From: Levilactobacillus brevis ATCC 14869 = DSM 20054
GTDB taxonomy: Bacteria; Bacillota; Bacilli; Lactobacillales; Lactobacillaceae
Length of the DNA stretch: 64,000 bases
Assembly: GCF_001433855.1 (NCBI RefSeq)
Contig: NZ_AZCP01000001.1
Coordinates: 373,056-437,055, forward strand
Direction: 5' to 3'
The translations under genes were made by a program, and so were the position numbers. The notes beneath the pieces were generated by a model. It saw only the letters and a program-made list of their open reading frames with translations, searched no databases and was not told the origin of the DNA. Shown piece by piece: positions 1-8,504 of the stretch. How positions within the stretch are numbered: the stretch's first letter is position 1; each line of letters begins with the position of its first letter.

Positions 1-2
1 CG

Positions 3-959
3 AAACAGGAAAGTATCTTTTCTTCTAAAACTCTAACGTACTTTTTACAGTTGGCAGAAACGATGAATTATACGCAGGCTGCTCAGATTCTAGGAATTAC
101 GCAGCCCGCATTAACGCAACAAATTAAAAAGTTGGAACGGACCGTTGGCGCACCACTATTTTATTCGGTAGGTAAAAAGCTCCGCTTGTCAGATGCTGGT
201 TATACCATGTTAGAAGCAACGCACCAAATCTATGGTATTCTCAATCAGGCGACTGATGAGATTCAGCAGTCGACAAGTGCGACCCAAGGTGAGATTAACA
301 TTGGGCTATTAGCTTCGGTTGAAGACGCGGTGTTTGAAGACTTCGCCATTGGCTTGTATCAAAGCAATCCTGATCTGAAGATTTCCTTTCACATGTTGAC
401 GCGTAAGGAGATTTGGGAACGGTTGGAGAATAACAAAATTGATTTGGCCATCATGTATTTGCCAGATGATTCTATCAAGAATTGGAAACCCTACGAATCC
501 AAAAAGATCATTTCCGATGATTTATTGTTCATTCACCATGATGAGCAATTGTCTAAGAAACGGCGAATTAAGTTTAAGGACACCACGAGCCAGCCATGGG
601 CGATGTATCCAGAGGGCTACTACCTGGATCAAACGCTTCACGAAGCTTACAAGAACCAATTGGCTGACTTCCCACAAGGGGTTGCTAACTTTACCACGCC
701 TAACCAGTTGCTTCATTTTTCAATGGAAACGCAGGTCTCAACGGCTCTGCCCAATTCATTTATGATTGGACAAGATAACTTGCCGAATACCTGGACGGCA
801 CATTTTGAACCCAATATTCGGTTTGATTTAGCCTTCGTCTTTCGTAAGGGCAAGGCAGAAATTCCGCGAATTAGCCTTTTCTTGGCACAGTTTGACCGGT
901 ATTTGCATACCGATGACTACATTTCGCGGCTCAAACAACTTCGGAACCAATTAAATTAA
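3..959 (+). CDS. LysR-family transcriptional regulator, 5' end at or beyond window edge
   Basis: An N-terminal winged helix-turn-helix (NYTQAAQILGITQPALTQQI) is followed by a LysR substrate-binding domain, as in LysR-type regulators that bind an inducer and DNA. The frame is open to the left edge and reads ...SSKTLTYFLQLAETMNY, the usual first helix of this family. The TTG at 51 is therefore too late, and the true start lies at the very edge or outside the window. An AGGAAAG at 8-13 sits too close to any in-frame start to decide. It is followed 28 bases later by ppaC on the same strand. The inducer and targets cannot be told from sequence. Confidence 0.88.
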   Translation, partial: KQESIFSSKTLTYFLQLAETMNYTQAAQILGITQPALTQQIKKLERTVGAPLFYSVGKKLRLSDAGYTMLEATHQIYGILNQATDEIQQSTSATQGEINIGLLASVEDAVFEDFAIGLYQSNPDLKISFHMLTRKEIWERLENNKIDLAIMYLPDDSIKNWKPYESKKIISDDLLFIHHDEQLSKKRRIKFKDTTSQPWAMYPEGYYLDQTLHEAYKNQLADFPQGVANFTTPNQLLHFSMETQVSTALPNSFMIGQDNLPNTWTAHFEPNIRFDLAFVFRKGKAEIPRISLFLAQFDRYLHTDDYISRLKQLRNQLN

Positions 960-987
960 AACTATTTGATAAAGGAGTTTCTATCAC

Positions 988-1917
988 ATGAGTAAAGCAT
1001 TAATCTTTGGTCACCAAAATCCTGATACGGACGCTATCGTTGCTGCTAAGGCGTTTGCCTACTACCAAACCCAAATGGGCTTTGATGTTGAGGCTGTCGC
1101 TTTAGGCAATCCTAACATGGAAACAAACTTTGTTTTGAACCACTTCGACGAACCAGCTCCTCGAGTTATCAAGACAGTGGCTAACGAAGTTGATACGGTT
1201 ATGTTAGTTGATCACAATGAAGCACAACAAAGTGTCAGTGATTTGGATAAGGTAATGGTTAGCCACGTTGTTGACCACCACCGGATCGCAAACTTCCAGA
1301 CGGATCAACCTCTATACTACCGGGCAGAACCCGTTGGTTGCACGAGCACGATCTTAACGGAAATGTTTGACGAATCTAAAATTGAAATTCCCGCTAAGCT
1401 AGCTGGATTGATGTTATCAGCGATTATTTCGGATACGTTATTGCTGCAATCACCAACTACCACTGATGCTGACCGTGAAGCTGTCCGGGCTTTAGCTGAA
1501 ATTTCAGGTGAAGACGTTCAAAGTTATGGGATTGCCATGCTAAAAGCTGGTACTAACCTGGCTGCCAAGAGCGACAAGGAACTCATTGATGGTGATGCTA
1601 AGTCCTTTGATATGGCTGGTCGTTCAGTACGGATTGGTCAAATCAATACGGTTGATTTAGCTGACGTTTTGGATCGGCAGGCTGGCTTAGAAAAAGAAAT
1701 GCAAGCCGAAATGGCGGCTGATGGTTATGATTTGTTCATCACGTTAGCCACCAACGTGCTCAACAGTGACTCAGAAATGATCGTTGCCGGTGAACCTAAG
1801 TCAGTGATTGAAAAGGCCTTTAATACGACTTTGACGGATAACCGGGCTAGTCTTCCTGGCGTCGTTTCCCGAAAGAAGCAAGTGGTGCCACCACTGACAG
1901 CTGCTTTCAATGCTTAA
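988..1917 (+). CDS. ppaC: Manganese-dependent inorganic pyrophosphatase (DHH family)
   Basis: Hydrolyses cytosolic pyrophosphate to phosphate, pulling biosynthetic reactions forward. It is a family II (DHH) enzyme using Mn2+. The N-terminal metal site is [10 protein letters not shown] (H9, D13, D15), followed by VDHNEA and the signature VVDHHR. The C-terminal DHHA2 domain ends with the substrate-binding SRKKQ motif. Its 309 residues are the usual family length. AAAGGAG at 971-977 supports the ATG. A strong hairpin terminator follows, so it is probably a single gene. A manganese enzyme fits the manganese-rich, iron-poor physiology known for lactobacilli. Confidence 0.97.
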   Translation: MSKALIFGHQNPDTDAIVAAKAFAYYQTQMGFDVEAVALGNPNMETNFVLNHFDEPAPRVIKTVANEVDTVMLVDHNEAQQSVSDLDKVMVSHVVDHHRIANFQTDQPLYYRAEPVGCTSTILTEMFDESKIEIPAKLAGLMLSAIISDTLLLQSPTTTDADREAVRALAEISGEDVQSYGIAMLKAGTNLAAKSDKELIDGDAKSFDMAGRSVRIGQINTVDLADVLDRQAGLEKEMQAEMAADGYDLFITLATNVLNSDSEMIVAGEPKSVIEKAFNTTLTDNRASLPGVVSRKKQVVPPLTAAFNA

Positions 1918-1942
1918 TTGAAAAGTCAATAACAATTCTTAT

Positions 1943-1985
1943 AAGCGCTTCAGACCAATTTTTGATTGGTTTGGAGCGCTTTTGT
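1943..1985 (+). terminator. Rho-independent terminator of ppaC
   Basis: Inverted repeat with AAGCGCT / GAGCGCTT outer arms and AGACCAAT / ATTGGTTT inner arms, followed by a T-rich stretch. It lies 25 bases after the ppaC stop. Confidence 0.85.
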
Positions 1986-2064
1986 TCGCTTTAATTGGTG
2001 CTTTCTTTATAATACGGATTGATGGTAGATGTTGTCAGTTTCCTTCGAGAGAGGGAATGGTCAT

Positions 2065-2640
2065 ATGATCAAAAACTGGTATCGTGGTAGTCTAATCGCT
2101 GTCGTTACAATCCTGTTGATGGTCACACAACTTGGTGGGAGCTCGGCATCCGCTAGCAGCACACCTTTTGGTCCAGAACGATTTAGCACCGATCATGCCA
2201 CTTACACGATCAGTGCTCAGTCACCGTATTACCGGAGAATTTGGCAAGAAGCTATTAAAGCCTGGAACGAGACAGGGGCTTTTCATTTTCAAAAAGCAGA
2301 CTCGGCAAGTGCGGCACAAGTAACGTTGAAGGTCGCTTCTAAACATGAAGCGGCCGCGCTAGGAGAAGATGTCGGTTTGACCGAATACACAGCCAAACAA
2401 AGTTATTTGCAACGGGCTACAGCCACGCTTAATGCTGCATTGCTACGTGAATATAACTACTCTCGAGCCAATCAGCTGGCCGTGGCGGAGCATGAACTGG
2501 GACACGTTATGGGATTAGCACATAATCCCGATAAGCACAGCGTTATGTACTATCGGAACCGTAGTGAGGGCATTCAACCAGTTGATATTCAGGGCGTCAA
2601 GCTACGCTATCAAACCCCTGCAGGTCAAGCATCTAATTAA
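2065..2640 (+). CDS. Secreted matrixin-like zinc metalloprotease
   Basis: A 191-residue protein with an N-terminal signal peptide (basic MIKNWYRG, hydrophobic core, then a small-residue GSSASAS region as the likely cleavage area). Its mature domain carries the metzincin zinc site HELGHVMGLAH (H143, H147, H153) and a Met-turn, SVMYYR. These features place it with matrixin/M10A-like peptidases acting outside the cell; the substrate is unknown. The frame could begin at ATG 2029, but the ATG at 2065 is preferred because GAGAGGG precedes it and the signal peptide then begins directly. A TATAAT at 2008-2013 is a possible -10. It is flanked by terminators, so it is a single-gene unit. Confidence 0.85.
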   Translation: MIKNWYRGSLIAVVTILLMVTQLGGSSASASSTPFGPERFSTDHATYTISAQSPYYRRIWQEAIKAWNETGAFHFQKADSASAAQVTLKVASKHEAAALGEDVGLTEYTAKQSYLQRATATLNAALLREYNYSRANQLAVAEHELGHVMGLAHNPDKHSVMYYRNRSEGIQPVDIQGVKLRYQTPAGQASN

Positions 2641-2653
2641 AATTAGATTCATT

Positions 2654-2680
2654 AGTCGGGATTAAAAATCTCGACTTTTT
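2654..2680 (+). terminator. Terminator of the matrixin-like gene
   Basis: Hairpin AGTCGGGAT / ATCTCGACT (one G-T pair) with a T run directly after it, 14 bases past the stop codon. Confidence 0.75.
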
Positions 2681-2763
2681 AGGTTGTATAATTTAATTTA
2701 TAAATGATAAGGCAAAATAGTTGTGTTTCTGCTGAATTTATTTAGACTTAAAGAAGTACCTTG

Positions 2764-2777
2764 AATTGTGCACAATT
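2764..2777. promoter_or_regulatory. 14-bp perfect palindrome before msrB
   Basis: AATTGTGCACAATT is a perfect inverted repeat lying just before the msrB ribosome binding site (TTGGAGG). Its position suits an operator in the 5' leader. No regulator can be assigned from the sequence. Confidence 0.4.
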
Positions 2778-2793
2778 GATTGGAGGAATTTGA

Positions 2794-3237
2794 ATGAACA
2801 AGCGTGAGAGTCAAGAAGATCTGAAGCAACGCTTAACTGCTGAGGAATATGCGGTCACCCAAAAGGCAGCGACGGAGCCAGCCTTTACTGGGAAGTACGA
2901 TCAATTTGATCAGCCAGGGATCTATGTCGATGTTGTCAGCGGACAGCCACTATTTAGCTCGACTGATAAATATGACGCCGGGTGTGGCTGGCCATCTTTC
3001 ACCAAACCAATCGATGCTGAAAACGTGCAGGAGAATACCGATCATTCATTTGGCATGATTCGCCAAGAGGTGTTGAGTACGGATGCGCACTCACACTTAG
3101 GTCATGTCTTCAACGATGGTCCAACAGAAGCTGGCGGTTTACGTTACTGCATTAACTCTGCTGCACTAAAGTTCATTCCGGCATCAGAGCTGGAAACACA
3201 GGGTTACCATGGTTTTGAAGCTTTGTTTAAGGACTAA
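2794..3237 (+). CDS. msrB: Peptide-methionine (R)-S-oxide reductase MsrB
   Basis: Reduces the R-isomer of methionine sulfoxide in proteins, repairing oxidative damage in the cytoplasm. The sequence has the MsrB substrate motif GCGWPSF and the catalytic [11 protein letters not shown] (nucleophile C119). The CxxC zinc pairs found in some MsrB proteins are absent. TTGGAGG precedes the ATG. msrA follows after 27 bases, so the two stereospecific repair enzymes are probably co-transcribed. Length (147 aa) is normal. Confidence 0.97.
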   Translation: MNKRESQEDLKQRLTAEEYAVTQKAATEPAFTGKYDQFDQPGIYVDVVSGQPLFSSTDKYDAGCGWPSFTKPIDAENVQENTDHSFGMIRQEVLSTDAHSHLGHVFNDGPTEAGGLRYCINSAALKFIPASELETQGYHGFEALFKD

Positions 3238-3264
3238 TAGATAATCGGCTAAGGGGGAATTTAA

Positions 3265-3798
3265 ATGAGTGAATTTGAAACGGCTATTTTTGCTGGCGGC
3301 TGCTTCTGGTGTATGGTGCAACCGTTTGATACACAGCCAGGGATTCAATCCGTCGTGTCTGGGTATACCGGGGGACATACGGTTAATCCCACCTATGCTG
3401 AAGTTGCCAGTCATACGACTGGTCATACAGAAGCCGTTAAGATTACCTTTGATCCAAAAGTGATTAGTTACGCCCAACTAGTGGAGATTTATTGGCATCA
3501 AACTGATCCCACGGATGCTAGTGGTCAATTCCAAGATCGTGGTGATAGCTACCGTCCAGTAATCTTCGTTAATAGTCCTGAGCAACGTCGGGTGGCTGAA
3601 GCCTCTAAGGCCGCTTTAGCTGCTAGCGGCCAATTTGATGCACCCATTGTCACAACCATTGAAGAGGCTCAACCTTTCTATCCAGCGGAAGAAGAACATC
3701 AAGATTTTTATCGTAAGAATCCCTTCCGTTATCAGATTGAAGAAATGGGCGGCCGTCAAGATTTTATCAATCAACACTGGCGTGATAAAATAGACTAA
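3265..3798 (+). CDS. msrA: Peptide-methionine (S)-S-oxide reductase MsrA
   Basis: Reduces the S-isomer of methionine sulfoxide, complementing MsrB encoded just upstream. The catalytic motif GCFWC (C13 nucleophile, C16) is near the N-terminus, and the family motifs SGYTGG and HTEAV follow. At 177 residues the length is typical. AAGGGGGA precedes the ATG. The Nudix gene begins 15 bases after its stop, suggesting a three-gene oxidative-repair operon. Confidence 0.97.
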   Translation: MSEFETAIFAGGCFWCMVQPFDTQPGIQSVVSGYTGGHTVNPTYAEVASHTTGHTEAVKITFDPKVISYAQLVEIYWHQTDPTDASGQFQDRGDSYRPVIFVNSPEQRRVAEASKAALAASGQFDAPIVTTIEEAQPFYPAEEEHQDFYRKNPFRYQIEEMGGRQDFINQHWRDKID

Positions 3799-3813
3799 AA
3801 GGATGTGACGCTG

Positions 3814-4254
3814 ATGGGATATGTCTTAGATTTACGCCAGAAACTTGGCCAACAGCCACTCATCGTTGCCGGTGCAGCCGCCATTGTCCAGCAAGATCAG
3901 CAACTGCTGCTAGTCGAACGAACTGATAATCACTTATGGGGGTTACCGGCTGGATCCAAAGAATTAAATGAGGATCTAGCAACCACGGCTCGACGTGAGC
4001 TTCGCGAAGAAACTGGCTTAGATGGTGTTCAGCCACAATTACTAACGGTCGTAAGTGGTGCCAATATGCAATATACGTATCCCAATGGTGATCAAATTGA
4101 TTCCGTCACAGCAGTTTATGCCTTGCAAGTAACGGGACAAGCGTTGCCAGATCATGACGAAACTAGCGCAACTGACTGGTTTGAACTTGATGACTTGCCA
4201 ACAAAACTAACGCCGTTAACGCGTGAGATTTTAACACGATTAAAGCTAAACTAA
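3814..4254 (+). CDS. Nudix hydrolase
   Basis: Contains a complete Nudix box (G-x5-E-x7-RELREETGL, beginning GSKELNE), which binds Mg2+ or Mn2+ and hydrolyses nucleoside diphosphate-X compounds. A GTG at 3805 is also in frame, but the ATG at 3814 sits at better spacing from AAAGGA (3798-3803). It follows msrB-msrA closely and precedes a strong terminator, so it is probably the last gene of that operon and may sanitise oxidised nucleotides. Substrate is not determinable. Confidence 0.9.
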   Translation: MGYVLDLRQKLGQQPLIVAGAAAIVQQDQQLLLVERTDNHLWGLPAGSKELNEDLATTARRELREETGLDGVQPQLLTVVSGANMQYTYPNGDQIDSVTAVYALQVTGQALPDHDETSATDWFELDDLPTKLTPLTREILTRLKLN

Positions 4255-4261
4255 ATAAATG

Positions 4262-4312
4262 AAACCGCCATATGATTTACAGTAATTGTGTAAAGTCATA
4301 TGGCGGTTTTTT
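4262..4312 (+). terminator. Terminator after the msrB-msrA-Nudix operon
   Basis: A long hairpin: outer arms AAACCGCCATATGA / TCATATGGCGGTTT, inner arms TTACA / TGTAA, ending in a T run. Seven bases after the Nudix stop. Confidence 0.9.
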
Positions 4313-4357
4313 AGGGAGCTATCGAGCGGCTAACCGGCAAAAAGTCATTAACACTCT

Positions 4358-4385
4358 ACTTTCGATAATATATATTATGTAAAGT
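4358..4385. other. dif: Putative dif site (chromosome dimer resolution)
   Basis: The 28 bases consist of an 11-base left arm ACTTTCGATAA, a centre TATATA and an 11-base right arm TTATGTAAAGT. As I recall the Bacillus subtilis dif site, the centre is identical and the arms differ at only a few positions. The wider 36 bp (4354-4389) form a near-perfect inverted repeat with outer arms CTCTACTTT / AAAGTAGAG. Dif is the XerC/XerD crossover site at the replication terminus. Genes to the left all read rightward and most to the right read leftward, as expected there. Confidence 0.8.
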
Positions 4386-5113
4386 AGAGAAAATAATCCT
4401 TATTTGGCTAGGTCATATAAGCTACCCTCGTTTTGATTAGACGGTTTAATTTTGGTTAAACGACATTAGATTATTTGCTAGCATGTTTGGTCACCAGCAA
4501 CCAGACGCTGATAACCGCTAATCTGCTACAGTGTCCAGCAAAAATTGCTTGGCGTGCTTATTGCTTTTCCTGAGTGGTTGCCTGGACGCAATCACATTAA
4601 ACTATCTCCTAAGTCAATTGCACGCTGTTGCCTCATGATAAATTAGCCATCAGGCTTGCGTGTTGTGCGGACGCGTTGTGATGACCAGTCCATTTGAATG
4701 CTGAACGTGTGCTTAGAATCAACGTCAATAGCCATTGGCCAATACTGCTAAATTTAGATGTATCGGTTATATTCAAGCTAATACTGATATGACAGCGTTT
4801 ATAAGGACTTTTTAAGTCAATATTGATGAAGTGTGACCGTTTTAAGTCGCATTATCCGCTATGAGATCGACGTTTCTAAGCGTAAAATTGCCAAGACATT
4901 GCCGTTTAACGGTAAATCCTAGCAAACTGTGGGACTATCCATTAATAGAGATGGCCAATCTCCTAAAAAGTAATCGGTTAATAAAGCCAACACTACTTTC
5001 ATTAAAACAAATATTTTAAAGAGAGTACTTGATTAAAAATGACTGGGGACTTGCATAACTGTCAGTAAGTCAGTAAAATATGAGTACAGAACATATGTTT
5101 GGAGGCCACTTCT
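4386..5113. other. Gene-free interval between dif and xerS
   Basis: About 730 bases with no open frame of 60 codons in any frame and no recognisable RNA. I see no clear remnant of a known gene or insertion sequence. A 10-bp palindrome AACATATGTT (5090-5099) lies just before the xerS ribosome binding site. I could not find the TTTTCTTGAAA-like half-site of the streptococcal difSL. Confidence 0.5.
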
Positions 5114-6178
5114 ATGGAGAAACAGCATTATTTGAAATTAATTGATGAGGAATTGGCTACTGCTCCCTGGTTTGTCCAAGAATATTACCAAGCTAAAGCC
5201 ACTATTCCATTATCCCCAGCCACGCTTTATCAATATCTAACAGAGTTTCGCCGGTTCTTCAATTGGTTAATCAGTGAAGGACTAACTTCAGCGCCCCACC
5301 CCAGCGAGATTGATATTCAGGTTTTAGCGACACTAAAAAAAGAAACGGTTGAATTATACAAGTCCGCCCTGCTAAACCAATCCAAGTTAACAGGGGCCCG
5401 TGGTAGTCGAACACACCCAACGATTAACCGTTCTTTGAATGCCCTTTCCTCCTTGTTTAAGTATTTAACGGAAGACACAGAAGATGAGCACGGTGAGGCT
5501 TACTTTAATCGTAACGTGATGCATAAGATTGCCCTAGTCCGAACTAACGAAACCTATGCAACCCGCGCGGCTAATTTAAAGACCAAACTAATGCTGGGCC
5601 ACACTGACCATGATTATTTGGATTTTATTGATCAACAGTACGAGACCAAACTATCGCCAGCCCAGAAACGCTACTTTCACCGCGATAAGCAGCGTGACCT
5701 CGCCATTAATGCACTCTTATTAGGTAGCGGTTTACGGGTATCAGAGGCCGCCAATGCTGACCTGCGCCATTTGAACCTTAAGACGGGGACCATTGGGGTC
5801 ATTCGTAAGGGCGGTCAACGGGATACGGTCCCTATTGCGCCCTGGACTCTGCCCTACATTCAAGCCTACGTTGACCAGCGGCAGGCAACCTACCACGCAA
5901 CGAATCAGGACCGCGCACTCTTCTTAAGTAGCTATCGTGGGCACGCATCGCGCATGCAGGCCAATTCCATGGAAAAAATGGTGGCCAAATACTCCAGCGC
6001 CTTTAAGGTGCGAATCACGCCGCATAAGCTCCGGCATACACTTGCCTCTAAGCTCTATTTAGCTACCAAAAATGAGCAATTAGTTGCCACCCAGTTGGGA
6101 CAAAATTCCACTAGTGCAACCGGGCTGTATACGCACATCATTGATGAAGAACAGCGACATGGGCTGGAGAAGATGTAA
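5114..6178 (+). CDS. xerS: Tyrosine recombinase XerS
   Basis: A 354-residue integrase-family recombinase that resembles streptococcal/lactococcal XerS along its whole length (N-terminal PWFVQEYYQAK and LYQYLTEFRRFFNWL, then NRSLNALSSLFKYLTE). Catalytic residues are visible: R208 in GLRVSEA, K in RKGGQRD, HKLRH (H304, R307) and Y339 in GLYTH. XerS is a single-protein recombinase for chromosome dimer resolution. TTG 5099 is in frame, but GGAGG (5101-5105) points to ATG 5114. The gene lies 0.7 kb from a classical dif site. A phage or island integrase is less likely given the full-length match to XerS. Confidence 0.9.
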   Translation: MEKQHYLKLIDEELATAPWFVQEYYQAKATIPLSPATLYQYLTEFRRFFNWLISEGLTSAPHPSEIDIQVLATLKKETVELYKSALLNQSKLTGARGSRTHPTINRSLNALSSLFKYLTEDTEDEHGEAYFNRNVMHKIALVRTNETYATRAANLKTKLMLGHTDHDYLDFIDQQYETKLSPAQKRYFHRDKQRDLAINALLLGSGLRVSEAANADLRHLNLKTGTIGVIRKGGQRDTVPIAPWTLPYIQAYVDQRQATYHATNQDRALFLSSYRGHASRMQANSMEKMVAKYSSAFKVRITPHKLRHTLASKLYLATKNEQLVATQLGQNSTSATGLYTHIIDEEQRHGLEKM

Positions 6179-6252
6179 AGCTTTTCAGTGCGTTAGTAGG
6201 CCTAACTTTTTCCCTAGTCAGCAGACTCTGCGCAAAAATCAAGTGGATGGCT

Positions 6253-6807
6253 TTACGACTCCCCAAAAATCAAAACAAGACTATTTGACAATTGCTTGAG
6301 TTCCTCCTGCGAGGGTAAACTATTTGTCTGCAAATAGTACTTAATCATACCTAACATGATGCCACCAATCGCGTTGACCTCTAACTCCGACCCCGGATGG
6401 GTAAGAACTGCCTGTAACTGCATTTCCAAAATTTTCTTAAGTCCATCTATCAACTGTATTCTAGCTTCTGGAATTGTCATTATCGCTTTGATGGGCCGAT
6501 TCCAACGTACTAGTAGTTGTCTAAGCTCCTGTTCTATTTTGCTGATAGCATTGCTTAGGGTCACACCCTGGTTAAGTAGACTGGCTCTTTTTTGCAAAGT
6601 CTTAGTAAACCAGTTAAGAATATCTTGGCCAATCTTATCTGTAAGCGCAAATTTGTCTTCATAATGTACGTAGAATGTTTTACGGTTAATCATGGATCTG
6701 CTGGCAATGTCCTTAACCGTAACGTTGTCAAAGCCCTTTTCTAGGACTAAATCAACAAAAGACGTTGAGATGATAGCATCCGTTTTCTTAATTCTAAGGT
6801 CAGTCAT
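6253..6807 (-). CDS. TetR-family transcriptional regulator
   Basis: N-terminal TetR DNA-binding domain (FVDLVLEKGFDNVTVKDIA, then INRKTFYVHYEDK) with a C-terminal helical domain of the Firmicutes type. ATG 6807 is chosen over the upstream frame start (6858) because GGAGGG lies 7 bases before it. It diverges from the YhgE-like membrane protein gene, so it probably represses that gene and itself. The short symmetric element at 6923-6934 in the shared promoter region is a possible operator. Ligand unknown. Confidence 0.88.
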   Translation of the reverse strand: MTDLRIKKTDAIISTSFVDLVLEKGFDNVTVKDIASRSMINRKTFYVHYEDKFALTDKIGQDILNWFTKTLQKRASLLNQGVTLSNAISKIEQELRQLLVRWNRPIKAIMTIPEARIQLIDGLKKILEMQLQAVLTHPGSELEVNAIGGIMLGMIKYYLQTNSLPSQEELKQLSNSLVLIFGES

Positions 6808-6922
6808 GTTGGTGCCCTCCATTACCAGTTTTAGTGGTTTTGTTGTCTTAAGCGTCATATCGCGGTCTTCTGTGGTGTTAAACTACAAATTAGAATAATC
6901 TGCCCATTTCTTTCTATCCAGA

Positions 6923-6934
6923 GTTTAGATAAAC
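6923..6934. promoter_or_regulatory. Possible TetR operator in divergent promoter region
   Basis: GTTTAGATAAAC has 5-base inverted arms (GTTTA/TAAAC) around two bases and lies between the divergent TetR and YhgE-like genes, 30 bases before the latter's start. Confidence 0.3.
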
Positions 6935-6964
6935 TACCCATAGAATCAAAGGGGGGTAGTGAAG

Positions 6965-8239
6965 ATGCTCAATGTATTTAAGAGAAAAAATATTTGGATC
7001 AGCATGTTAGTCGTTGCTATATTAATTGGATTGTTCGCCTTTGCGCAGGTTGGCGCTAGAAGCACCGTTAAGGTTCGTCATTTACCATTAGCTTTAGTAG
7101 TAAACGATAATGGTAAAGATGCTAAGAATGTAGTAAATAAATTACGGAAAGAGAGCCATGAGAAAAACTCTGAAATCAAATGGGTCAATGTCAACCACAC
7201 GAATGAACTCACTAAGGGTTTTGCATCCGGAAAATACTACGGGGCGGTTGTCATTCACTCAGGATTCACTAAAGCTATCAATCAGCAAGCAGACTATTTG
7301 AAAGGTAAAATCATAACTCAGAAACTAGACACACTGGTTGTTAAAACGCCACTGGCGGCTGAGACGGCACTATTCCAACAACAAAAAGCCTTAGCCAATT
7401 CATTAACCCAGAAAACTCCCGCACAAGCAAAAGTCTCTTTATATGTCAGTCAAGGAAGTAATGTGACGGTTGCCAATATTTTGACGACTGCCCTGCCAAA
7501 GCTGACGGACCGGCTAAATCAGAAGATTTCTAACGAATATATAACTGTTGCAAATAAGTCAAGGCTAACACTCTCTCCACAGGACTGGTCTAAATTGCAG
7601 ACACCAATTCACACCACACTTATAAAACGTAATCAAGTCTCAACCAAAGAAGTAAGTGGTATGGCACCATTCTTGGTAACCATCTTCTGTTGGCTCGGCA
7701 GTCTTATTGCTAGTTTACTGAATTGGCGAGACCATAGTAAAAATGAGAAAAAACGTCGTGATGGTCGCCTCTCATTAACTGGTGTCACAAGTCAATTAAT
7801 TTCCGGTGTCGCAATTGTCACTGCGATTGCTGTATCAGTTTACTTCTTCACAAAAGTTTGCTACGACGTTCCAATTCATGATCCACAACAATTCCTGTTG
7901 CTGATTGGTGGTATATCATTTGTTTTCTATCTACTACAGTCAGCCGTACTCGATTTGCTTGGACTAAAAGGATGGCCACTATTGCTGATTATCTGGATAG
8001 GTTCAATGGCAGTCATTACTTTTATTCCACAAATGCTGAGTCCCTTCTACCATAATTACGTTTATGATCTGACGCCGATTCGATTTGCCTATGATCTTAT
8101 TCTTAACCAGATGTATATTACAGATGCATCACTCACTGGATCTTCAATGCTAAACTTGCTGTACATTGGAATAGCTTCAATCGCGGTCATGTACGGATCT
8201 ACCCTTATTAAAAGGCATAAAGAAAGCCAAATCGCGTAG
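6965..8239 (+). CDS. YhgE/Pip-like (ABC-2 permease fold) membrane protein
   Basis: One N-terminal membrane helix (ISMLVVAILIGLFAFAQVG) is followed by a large extracytoplasmic segment of about 200 residues and then five to six C-terminal membrane helices. This layout is typical of the YhgE/Pip and ABC-2-like export permease group. No ATPase is encoded beside it. ATG 6965 is preferred to GTG 6959 because of spacing from AAGGGGGG (6949-6956). Divergent from a TetR regulator, which suggests induction by a compound such as a drug or fatty-acid-like molecule. Function is inferred only. Confidence 0.7.
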   Translation: MLNVFKRKNIWISMLVVAILIGLFAFAQVGARSTVKVRHLPLALVVNDNGKDAKNVVNKLRKESHEKNSEIKWVNVNHTNELTKGFASGKYYGAVVIHSGFTKAINQQADYLKGKIITQKLDTLVVKTPLAAETALFQQQKALANSLTQKTPAQAKVSLYVSQGSNVTVANILTTALPKLTDRLNQKISNEYITVANKSRLTLSPQDWSKLQTPIHTTLIKRNQVSTKEVSGMAPFLVTIFCWLGSLIASLLNWRDHSKNEKKRRDGRLSLTGVTSQLISGVAIVTAIAVSVYFFTKVCYDVPIHDPQQFLLLIGGISFVFYLLQSAVLDLLGLKGWPLLLIIWIGSMAVITFIPQMLSPFYHNYVYDLTPIRFAYDLILNQMYITDASLTGSSMLNLLYIGIASIAVMYGSTLIKRHKESQIA

Positions 8240-8273
8240 AGCGAGTGTCTTTACCAGCACGAAGATATTTTAG

Positions 8274-8324
8274 ATAGTCGTAAATCGGGGCAGTACCGTT
8301 TAAGATACCCCGATTTACGACTAT
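8274..8324. repeat. 17-bp perfect inverted repeat with 17-base loop
   Basis: Arms ATAGTCGTAAATCGGGG (8274-8290) and CCCCGATTTACGACTAT (8308-8324). It follows the YhgE-like gene and could act as its terminator, but no T run follows, so an intrinsic terminator is not clear. It could instead protect the 3' end of the mRNA. Confidence 0.65.
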
Positions 8325-8504
8325 TCTAATTCAATAAGCAAGAACACTTTCAAAGTGAGCTTCACTGATAATAAGGGATTATCCATTCTTGAGTGATACC
8401 GGCCCCTCTCATATATAACTAACTCTTATTATAAAATGCCGAAATAAGTTAGTGTCCCATGGTCTATCATAAATTACCTGGAAATGTTAATTGACCAACG
8501 TAAG

